DNA of 64,000 nucleotides from Oncomelania hupensis (Eukaryota > Mollusca > Gastropoda > Littorinimorpha > Pomatiopsidae): positions 18,120,876 to 18,184,875 of the forward strand of contig CM072516.1 in assembly GCA_036898135.1 (NCBI GenBank), given 5' to 3'. The notes below the pieces were generated by a model, which worked only from the letters and a program-made list of their open reading frames with translations, was not told the origin of the DNA and did no database searches. Below, one piece after another: positions 56,074-64,000 of the stretch. The first letter of the stretch is position 1. Each line of letters starts with the position of its first letter. The translations under genes and the position numbers were made by a program.

Positions 56074-56959
56074 CTTCCTAATCTATCCTAACCTATCCCG
56101 TAACTCGAAGGTCGTTGGGGCATTACAGATGATCGTTTAACCAGCGTATTCCATCTTTCTCTGTCCTCAGCAACCCTCATGGTTTCGCTCAGTTTCAAGA
56201 CAGTCCTTTCTAGAATGTTGTCCTTCCACCTCTTTTTCTGTCTCCCTCTTCTTCTGCTCCATTGCCCCCTCCCTTGCAGGATGGTCTTTGCAAAGCTTGA
56301 TGCTCTGGTGACGTGGCCATACCAATGCAGTTTCCTTTTCTTCATCACTGTGAGCAGGTCATCGTGTTGTCCAATGGTTTGTGTGGTGATGGTCTATCGG
56401 ATTTCGTTGGTGAGGTGCTGGGTATAGGACATGTCAAGAAGTCTCCTGTAGCACCTCATTTCCATGCTTTGTATTCTTCGTTGTAGATCTGCTGTGAGGG
56501 TCCATGTTTCACAAGCGTATAGGAAGATGGAGATGGACAAGGGAGCGCAGCAGCCTAACCTTGGAATGTAGACTGATGGTCCTGTCTTTCCAAATGGACT
56601 TCAACCTTGACAGGGCAGCAGTTGTTTGTGCGATCCTGGACAGGACTTCCTGTTGGGATCCATTGTCTGATACAATGGCTCCTAATTTAAAGCTATGCAC
56701 TGTGTTGAGGGATTGGCCTTGGACTTTGATGTCCAGGTTGATGCCTTTGGTGTTGTTGGTCATCACTTTGGTCTTCTCTGCACTTATTTCCATTCTATAG
56801 GCTCTGGAGGTGGTGTCAAGCCTCTGTACCAGCTGTTCAAGTTCTTGTTCCAGCCAATCCATCAATGTCATCATATAGTGTGTCTTTGGCAAGAAAAACC
56901 TGGCAAGGCCCAATCCTCTCCAGGCTGTTGGCCACAACCGAAATGCACGAATCCTTGGC
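56065..56959 (-). mobile_element. Minus-strand RTE inserted in the plus-strand RTE, 9-bp TSD
   Basis: The insert is 56,074-56,950 and is flanked by ATCCTTGGC (56,065-56,073 and 56,951-56,959), which is host RTE coding sequence. It contains the C-terminal third of the family. At about 56,860 it joins directly to the extreme 5' leader (THYMMT, FFLPKT and beyond), so about 2.3 kb of internal sequence is deleted. Confidence 0.85.
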
Positions 56960-57145
56960 AAGCACCGCTTAAAGAAGAAACCGTGGATCACACCTGAACT
57001 TTTGGACCTGTAAGACAAACGTTGGCACAGTCAGCATTGGGGGTAGAGCAATCTCCAACCTCCGTTTTGCGGATGACATTGATAGGAGAGAAACAAGAAC
57101 TTGAACAACTGGTACAGAGGCTTGACACAACCTCCAGAGCCTATG
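56951..57145 (+). mobile_element. RTE LINE host copy, third segment
   Basis: It resumes with GKHR, KKKPWITPELLDL, then jumps to the RT part TVSIGG, AISNLRFADDID and TTSRAYG. The middle is deleted. It ends at 57,145, where the strand switches. Confidence 0.8.
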
Positions 57146-57988
57146 GACTTGCTTTGGATCGTGGAGACCTTGGGCTGTTTAACACTTGTCAGCCGCTTCA
57201 CAGTCTGGTAGGCCTTCTTGTTGTTGTTCTTGTTCATACTGTTCTTTATTTCCTGGCATTGATCTTCTATCCAGTTCTCCTTTGCTATGCGCATGCCTTT
57301 ACGGATGTCATTGTTGATTTTTCGGTAGTCATCAGCTCCCTGTGAGGTGTTCTTTTTCTTCTCTCTTCGTTTATCACACAATGCAGGTCCAAAAGTTCAG
57401 GTGTGATCTAAGGCTTCTTCTTTGGGCGGTGCTTGCCAAGGATCTCCGTGGCGGCATCTATCACAGCTGAGTTGAAGATGGTGGTCATGGTGTTGACATC
57501 TAGTCTACTTCACCAGCTTCCAAAATGAGCAGAGATGCAAATTTCCCTCCAATTATGGCTTGGAATATTTTTGCCACCTGATCCTGGTCTTGCAGTTTTC
57601 CCAGGTCGAATTCAGTCTGGTGCACTTTGCTGTGTTTACTCTCTTCAAGTGGAGCCGAAAGGACATCATCACGAGATCGTGGTCACTTCCGATGTCTACT
57701 CCTGGAAAAGTGCGTGTCCTGCCAATGTTGATGCTTGATCTGAAACGTTTATTGACCATGATGTAGTCAATCTAGTTGTGATGCTCCCCGCTTGGACTGT
57801 GCCATGTCTATCGTCTGGATTTTTTGTGGAGACCAAGCGTATCAGATTGTTGTATCTGGCAAACTCCAAAAGTCTCAGACCTCTGTCATATGTCTCGTTA
57901 TTGCAGTGGGGTCCACATGTTTCTCCCACGTTGTGGTGCGCTTCTTGGCCAACCTTGGCATTCCTGTCGCTTTGCACTATGACTATGT

Positions 57989-59319
57989 ACTTAAATACAT
58001 ACAGGGTGGAGAACAACTGAATCAAGAAATCTCTGAAATCCGGCCGGGGCCCAGGGGCCAAGCCCCGGTATTCGCCCCTTGGAAGAAAATGAACTTATGT
58101 CTTTCAAAAACGTTAAGAATCTTGATTTGTAGGCCAAACAAAGTTTGAGGTCCACCACTGTTACACATAAACTCCACATTTCCAATTTTACTGGGCACAC
58201 GTTTGTCTATTTTTTAGCTGTAAACAGGCAAGAATTTTTATAATTTTAGAGATATTTAGGGGTACGTTAGTAAAAACACCACATCTTAGGTATTAGTGAC
58301 TAGTGTATAGATTTAAATGAAATAAAATGCAAAATGAACAGAACTAAATTCTATTTTGATTATCTACCTTTTTATACTTCTCTTGTCATGTCTTGTTTTT
58401 TATTACTCCATGTGTATAAAAAAAGTTTTAAAAAGTCCAAACAAGCCCCCTCTTCTTCACTTTCATGCTAGTCTGAAAGATCGTATGCATGCACACTACT
58501 GCCACTAATTGTCTAATCAGACTGATGTCAGTACCGATCTCTTCCTCCGACTCCAAGTCCATTTCTCTCACTTTAATGTCTGATAAATGGAAGCCTGTAA
58601 ACTCCCCTTCATCAGTCGAAGAATCCAAACCATCCCTTTTAGGCACACACACAAGAAAATTTGAAAAAAAAAAATCTAAAAAACGAACGCATCACAGAGA
58701 AAACTTGTGGAAATGCAGTCGAATGTTTTCACAAAAGAATAAACCGGAAGTCAATTGCCGAAAGTCTCGCAATCTTTGAAACAACGCGAAAATATAACCA
58801 CACGGTTGATACGGACGCTTTTGGGCGTTCTGCCTGTTTAGACCTTCGGCCGCTTTTGGCCGTTATGCCAGTAAAGGGTAGTTCCTCAGCTTCTCACACT
58901 CGGAACTCAATATTTTTTTCTCGGAAATGCAAATGCCTTCCGCGGAAATCCGCGGATTCGCGGACAGTTCTCCACCCTGTACATATGACACACTATGACT
59001 ATGTACTTAAATACTTATACTGTTTTTCCTCCTGGGCCTAACCGGGCATATAAATAGCTGTGAATAGGTTTTTGCTATTCTATTTCTGTCTTTTTTGTAA
59101 TTTGTGTACATAGTTGTAAATAGTCTATTTCTGTCTTTTTTGTAATTTGTGTACATAGTTGTAAATAGTTTGTACCTTTACTGTTCCGTCTTTTGGTGTA
59201 TTGTAGCAAAAGCGATGTTTTATCGTGTGCATGTATTTATATGTAATGACTATGTAAAGCGTGGTGAGTCTGGTCATAGGCTGGAGTACCCGCTATATAA
59301 AAATCCGGTATTATTATAT
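57989..59319. mobile_element. Unclassified insert in the RTE copy, containing a hAT-like element
   Basis: TATGT occurs on both sides (57,984-57,988 and 59,320-59,324), where the intact family reads CTATGTC. Right of the hAT-like element lies a tandem duplication of about 46 bp (CTATTTCTGTCTTTTTTGTA and following, about 59,078-59,170). A retroposon-like end, CCCGCTATATAAAAATCCGG, lies near 59,290. The class is not resolved. Confidence 0.5.
57996..58985. mobile_element. hAT-like non-autonomous element with 6-bp TSD
   Basis: The element is 58,002-58,979. Terminal inverted repeat CAGGGTGGAGAAC/GTTCTCCACCCTG is perfect over 13 bp. TACATA flanks both ends. The interior has no convincing transposase. 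A GC-rich hairpin (GGGGCCCAGGGGCCAAGCCCC) lies near the left end. The outer 24-bp sequence at 57,975-57,998 recurs at 58,991-59,014. Confidence 0.75.
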
Positions 59320-59596
59320 TATGTCCTTCTTCGGCACTTGGTCAAGGACAGCCTGTAGATGTTCATAGAGATCCTCGATTTCCCTGTCGTCAGTCATATG
59401 TTGGGACATAGACCTGGATGATGGTGATGTTGAAAGGGGCTGCTCTCAGACGGATGGTAATGAGTCTATTGGAGACTGGGCGGCAACCCATGACAGTCGC
59501 TAGAATGTCTTTGTGGACCAAGAATCCACGTCATCTCGAGATCTACCGCTGAAATAAAGCTTTTGTGGCCTTTATCGGTTGTTGTTTCACTAGGCC

Positions 59597-59957
59597 TTTC
59601 CAGCGCATCACCAACTCGACGAAGTCCGACAGACCATCACACAAGCCATTGGACAACACGATGACCTGCTCACAGTGGTGAAGAAACGGAAACTCCGATG
59701 GTATGGCCACGTACGTCACCAGATCACCAGGCCTTGCAAAGACCATTCTGCAAGGCACAGTGCAAGGAGGTAGAAGAAGAGGGAGACCGAAAAAGAGGTG
59801 GGAGGACAACATTCGAGAATGGACTGGTTTGACACTGAGCGAAGCCATCAGAGCTGCTGAGGACAGAGAAAGATGGAGTATGCTGGTTAAACGATCATCT
59901 GTAGTGCCCCTACGACCTTCGAGTTACGGGACAGGATAGGATAGGATTTCCAGCGCA
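59597..59957 (+). mobile_element. Plus-strand RTE 3' fragment nested in minus-strand RTE, 11-bp TSD
   Basis: The insert is 59,608-59,946, flanked by TTTCCAGCGCA (59,597-59,607 and 59,947-59,957). It encodes the last 110 or so residues (QHDDLLTVVKKRKLRWYG, GRPKKRWEDNIREWTG) and ends in a GGATA tail. It is close to the intact element in sequence, so probably young. Confidence 0.92.
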
Positions 59958-60180
59958 GTTCGCTGATACCTAAGATGTTCCATCGATAGTGGTCAAGTTC
60001 GTGGGCAAGTTCTTCTAATTTTCCCTCCGCATTTAGGGTCCTGACATTCCAGGTTCCTATGACGATGTTATCCCTCGTGCGGATCCTGTTAAGTTGTCCA
60101 TCAGTAGCACACTTATCACCTCCGTCCTGGTGGCCAACGAAAGGCGCGGTCCTTGGTGACCCGGCCGGGCGACGACCGAT

Positions 60181-60616
60181 TACAAGCTGTGAATTACAAA
60201 CTATACATAGTATATATAGAATGTAATTGAGAGGCATAAGAGACTAATTCATAGCCTGTGGTCAAGATCAAAGAACAAAATGAAATAAAACAAAACAAAA
60301 TAAAATAAAATCAATACACAAAGAAATACATATTTCAATCATGAAAAGTGTGTAAGGTTTAATTTGTATTCTGAAATTATTCTGAATCAAATCTTTGTGG
60401 ATCTAACCTTACTTTTTTTGTGTCCTCTCTTTTTACTGTCCTTTATTTACTGCAGTACTAAAACATGGCATCGTCAAGCAACGGATAAGTAGTTAAGTTT
60501 CAGTTTCATATTAAATTGAGTACGGATATTGTCCTGTTCTCAAAGTATGTTCTTAATTAGTACACATAGCAGTGGTTCAGTATTTCTTTGCACAAGTATT
60601 TGTTTCTGACTTTCAG
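60181..60616. other. AT-rich spacer upstream of the membrane-protein exon
   Basis: Contains AAATAAAAC-type low-complexity sequence near 60,270-60,315. No gene is seen. Confidence 0.4.
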
Positions 60617-60635
60617 TTGCCTTCACCTGCTTGCA

Positions 60636-60767
60636 ATGGAATTGTCGAAAAAGAAACGCAGCCCTAAACAGATTCGAGAGTATGAGATGGCCAGGAGAGA
60701 TTTTATTGTCAAAGCTTTAATGGCGGTAGCAGTTTTGTTTCTTCTGCTGCAGTTCGGTGGTTACAAG
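60636..60767 (+). CDS. First coding exon of a small membrane-anchored protein
   Basis: The acceptor TGACTTTCAG ends at 60,616 and ATG is at 60,636. It encodes MELSKKKRSPKQIREYEMAR, then an uncharged run ALMAVAVLFLLLQFGGY, and a GTAAAA donor follows in phase 0. The basic N-terminus followed by one hydrophobic segment suggests a type II or tail-in membrane anchor, with the N-terminus in the cytosol or matrix. I do not recognise the family. A 5' non-coding exon must lie upstream because of the acceptor. Confidence 0.65.
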
Positions 60768-62457
60768 GTAAAAGGGTAAAATTTTTGTTTTGTGCTCTAA
60801 GTAAGCATATTATTGAGCAAATGACATGGTGATGCATGAGAAACAGGAAGTAGGAAATGTGATGAATTCCCGCTTCTGTTAAATGTTTGACTCCCATGCG
60901 TGCAACATTGTGAGTTTGTATTCAGCTTAAAATAAACAAAAATTCTAGATTTTTTCAAATCTGTTCCAAACGGTCTAAAAATGATATTTGTAGAATATTT
61001 AAATCCATTTGTTTCTTTTTTTTCTCTCTGTGAAGGAAAACTTTGGCGTTATTAATTACTTTAAACTCTAACTGTAGCGATCCAAACCAAACTTGGTGTG
61101 ATCAGTAGATCCCTATGATAATTCAAAAATTTTAATGATTGAATTACCTCACATCAAGATCACAGGGTAAAAATTTAGTTTTAAAAACCCAAATTTTTTA
61201 CAAAGTGTAACTTATTTAAAAAAAAAAAAAAGTGATTGATAGTTGACTTGTTATTAATTTGATTCAAGATAGGTCTTAAGACACACCTTCCATACAGGTT
61301 TGGTCAATCTCACTTGAAGATCAAGGTCACTGGAGCTGTCCCCAGTCAGTTTCTATGAACTTGAACTTTGTCCTTTTATTAAACAAACAATACAACAGTC
61401 AATATTAAATTAGGCCCTTAGCCCAGGGGTGGACAAGTCCCCTATGTGGCCGGGGACGGTAATCTACAAACTGAACAGGGGTGGACCCTTGACCATAAAA
61501 TATGAAAAAATACAAAATCTCAAATTGGTTATATATAATGTAGAGATCATTCATAGCTTGATATTTCATATAGAGATCATTAATAGATTGATCTTTCATG
61601 ACGTTTTTGTATTGATCTTAGAGATCTAGGTCATTTGACTTAGGCCTTACAACGATAACATTAAATAAAAACTTGCCATCCTTTAATGGAATGGCTCTAT
61701 ATTTCACCCACAGTGTCTTTCAGCATTGGTAAATGTTTCTATCCACATTACTCATTAATGACAGTATGCATCGAGATTGATTTCTTTATTTTTATCTGAG
61801 CATCAGAGGTCATATGAAGGTTAAGGTCACCTCCAATCATTGGTCAATTTGTTGTTTGACAACATTATACAACTTTTGTTTTAGTTTATTAGATCATAAT
61901 GTAGGTGTAGGATGCTATGGAAGTGTATTTAGATTATGCACACAAAAAAAAGTCTGTTTACAATAGCATTAAAAAAAAAAGGGTCGGTAGTTCTGCGTCT
62001 TTTTTTTTTTCCTTTTTTTTAACTTTTCCTTTTAGGTGCGATTTTTTTTTCCTTTTTTCCATTTTTTTCAGATGATCCCCAAAAAAGATTAGGGTCGGGC
62101 CCAAAAAATAGGGTCGGTTGGGATACTGTAAACAGACTTTTCTTGTTGTTTTTTTTTTTTTTTTTTTTTTTTTGGGGGGGGGGGGGGGGGGAGGGGAGGA
62201 GCCTTAAGGCTATCTCAATTCCCATTGTCAAGATCAAAGTCAGAATTTGTATTTTAAGCAACCGTTTCTTTTCATTTTTTTCAAAAATTCATCTATATTG
62301 GGCACACATTTTATTGAGGAATATTGTGGTTAGGTTCCCAAAGGAGCATGTATCCTAAGGGCTTTGCCTTTCTAGTATTTATTTAAAAGCTTTTTGCAAT
62401 TTGTTGTTTAATAATAATTATTATTATTTTTATTATTATTTTCTTTCTTGTTTGCAG
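60768..62457. other. Intron of the membrane-protein gene
   Basis: AT-rich sequence carrying a MITE (61,948-62,141) and polyT/polyG (62,150-62,192). Two direct CAGGGGTGGAC motifs lie near 61,430 and 61,480, with no inverted partner. Confidence 0.5.
61948..62141. mobile_element. MITE with AAAGTCTGTTTACARTA ends
   Basis: The left end AAAGTCTGTTTACAATA and right end TACTGTAAACAGACTTT are inverted over about 17 bp with one difference. The interior is T-rich with the motif AGGGTCGG. A degenerate relative is at 16,267-16,452. No clear target duplication is visible in the surrounding A and T runs. Confidence 0.65.
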
Positions 62458-62502
62458 TACTTTGTTGACAAGACAAAGCCACTTGTGGTGATCTCTCCAT
62501 GG
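62458..62502 (+). CDS. Second coding exon of the membrane-protein gene
   Basis: Acceptor CTTGTTTGCAG, donor GTGAGA, 15 codons in phase 0 (YFVDKTKPLVVISPW). It joins cleanly to GGYK of the first exon. The gene continues to the right; no further exon was identified before 64,000. Confidence 0.6.
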
Positions 62503-62720
62503 GTGAGAAGTTTCTCATGTTTAATTCTTAGCCATCAACATCATTTCCCCAAAAAACTAGCATGAAAGAGCATTTTAGGATCTGTCAGGAAGTAGTAGGC
62601 CTTCCATTTTCTTTTTGTTTTTGGCACTTTAGAACGTTCATGGGTATAGGAAAGTATATATTTCTTCTAAAAACTGCTTATCTGTTTCAAAATATGTCAG
62701 CATATATATATGTATGTTGG

Positions 62721-63791
62721 ATAATGCAGGGCTCGAAATTAGCGGGGGCCCGGGGCCAAAAACCCGCAAAGTTGATTTCGGGCTCGGAAAGTTGAAAAAC
62801 GAAGGGCCCGCTTGGCCCGCAAAATAAATCGTCTGCTACAGCTAGCTCTACTCGGCAGTTTCGTATTTGGGCCAAGGGAAGCAACCCAAACCGGTGCCCT
62901 AAATTTGGACAGAAAAAAACAAACAGAGAAAAGAAGCGAAAACCCTTTAATTTTGCACTCAAAAGTTTAATATACACTTCAGTATCTTTTTAATATAATA
63001 AACAAAAGGCTATGGCACAACATAAGCGCACAATGTCCATCTTTGCAAGTACGAAAGTATGGCTACATATCGTCGCCATACAGTTGCTAAAACAATCGGC
63101 GATGGCGTATTTTGCAATTTTTGGGAAGCGAAAGTCGCCAGAAGAAAACGTCGACGAAAGGAAAGAACAAGAAAAAGAGAGAAAAAAGAAGTATGAAGAG
63201 GAAAAAAGATCAAGGAACTACATTGAAGGGTGGAAAAAAAGATTTCCATGGCATGGCCTTGAAGTGAACGAGGAAGAGTAGGCTACTGTTAAGTTTAGTT
63301 CCCTTTCATGGTTTTGTTTTGAACTTTTGTGCATTGAGGTTAGATTTTTTGTTAGGTTACTCATATTAATTTAATGATGTGTACTGTGCAATACTCAGTC
63401 ACAAAACTGAAAAGTATTATACAAGAGACTCACTTGATTTTTTTCTATTTTGTTTAATGGCCATTTCAGGCTCACCCAGTCACTGGAATATGTGTGTCAC
63501 TGAATGTGTGTGTGTGTGTTTTTCCCCTTTTTTTGTTGGTAATGTTTGAAAGTGAAAGAAAAGGCAAATAAAAATGACATAACTCAGCAAAATTGGAAAT
63601 TTAATTGTTTTTATTTTAGATTATCAGACAAATTGTACTTTCTACTTATTATATTGTCAATAATTCTTTTGTTTTTTGTTTGCATTATTTGTCAAGTTGG
63701 GCCCCGAAAGTTGCTTGTGGGCCCTCAAATTTTTCAATCAAGGGGCCCGGTGGCCCCCAAAGAAAAAAGTGAATTTCTAGCCCTGATAATG
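62721..63791. mobile_element. hAT-like element, CAGGGCTCGAAATT ends, 6-bp TSD
   Basis: The element is 62,727-63,785. The left end CAGGGCTCGAAATT pairs with right end AATTTCTAGCCCTG. ATAATG flanks both sides (62,721-62,726 and 63,786-63,791). GGGCCC-rich subterminal sequence occurs at both ends. It carries only a short N-terminal coding remnant and so is non-autonomous. It lies in an intron of the membrane-protein gene. Confidence 0.8.
63012..63281 (+). pseudogene. N-terminal remnant of a hAT-type transposase
   Basis: An 89-codon frame ends with a charged stretch and RNYIEGWKKRFPWHGL. That resembles the W..FPWL block at the start of the zinc-finger region in ZNF862/KIAA1586-like hAT proteins. 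No zinc finger, catalytic core or dimerisation region follows inside the element. The similarity is short, so the call is tentative. Confidence 0.45.
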
Positions 63792-64000
63792 TATGCGGTG
63801 GACTTCTTGCTCCTAATGCACTGAGAACAAAGAAAGTTATAACTCATTACTTCCATCATTATCACTGAAAGTGAAACTATTACTGCTGTATTTAGCCAGA
63901 TGGAACTCATTTAGTTCATAAATAATCTTAAACGGCAGCATATTCCTACTAACATAGCAATATTTACAATTTAACAGTCTTAGTAAATACAGAATTGTAA
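63792..64000. other. Intronic or intergenic AT-rich end of window
   Basis: Nothing recognised. Confidence 0.4.

Larger units (their letters stand above)
57146..60180 (-). mobile_element. Minus-strand RTE copy, 5' two-thirds, with further insertions
   Basis: Segments 57,146-57,988, 59,320-59,596 and 59,947-60,180 read in order as linker, endonuclease and 5' leader of one RTE copy on the minus strand. The 3' half is absent. The copy is interrupted by an unclassified block (57,989-59,319) that itself holds a hAT-like element, and by a plus-strand RTE fragment (59,608-59,946). Many stops and frameshifts are present. Confidence 0.8.

Noticed and set aside
61425..61495. Another hAT element starting CAGGGGTGGAC
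   Set aside because: The motif occurs twice in direct orientation and no inverted partner or target duplication was found.

Overview
The window is a stretch of an animal nuclear genome, most likely a mollusc and probably a gastropod. The evidence is spliceosomal introns with GT-AG borders, very dense microsatellites (AAT, CTT, GATA, CT and CA arrays every few kilobases), tRNA-derived SINEs, RTE-type LINEs of the kind abundant in mollusc assemblies, and several hAT-like DNA transposons. There are no operons or bacterial features. The species call is an inference from these repeat types, not from a database match.

Host genes. Two can be supported. (1) A plus-strand ankyrin-repeat gene runs from 23,220 to 43,197. 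Eight coding exons join with consistent splice phases into one 878-codon frame. N-terminal ankyrin repeats are followed by Asn-, Ser- and charged low-complexity regions and a Pro/Gly-rich tail. Its second intron is 12.1 kb and full of repeats. (2) At the right edge, two 5' exons (60,636-60,767 and 62,458-62,502) begin a plus-strand gene for a small membrane-anchored protein that continues beyond the window.

Mobile DNA. Most of the rest is transposon debris. 0-7.2 kb: a tRNA-SINE, a hAT-type shell expanded by microsatellites, and an RTE copy interrupted by an inverted RTE copy. 8.35-12.07 kb: a 3.7-kb DNA transposon with about 343-bp terminal inverted repeats carrying a decayed gene of a family I know only as uncharacterised multi-copy proteins of corals and molluscs. 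12-23 kb: truncated RTEs, SINE and MITE copies and microsatellites. 25.1-27.0 kb: a hAT element with a broken transposase, inside the ankyrin intron. 28-36 kb: SINEs, long CT, CTT and GA tracts, and a duplicated block with telomere-type repeats. 38-42.4 kb: a tRNA-Thr-like SINE, a solo LTR and a 574-bp retro-inserted repeat lie in ankyrin introns; a second copy of the SINE lies downstream of the gene. 48.5-51.9 kb: a full-length RTE with an intact 1035-aa endonuclease/reverse transcriptase and a perfect 13-bp target-site duplication. 52-60.2 kb: a multi-layer nest of RTE, Jockey/CR1-like and hAT-like insertions whose order can be read from target-site duplications. 61.9-63.8 kb: a MITE and a second hAT-like element with 6-bp duplications.

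The most promising item is the long-TIR element. Its single gene contains an N-terminal zinc-binding region and three conserved acidic sites (FDNFD, TFDLA, LIESG) that could be a DDE catalytic triad, which would make it a transposase. All similarity statements come from reading motifs. No searches were run.
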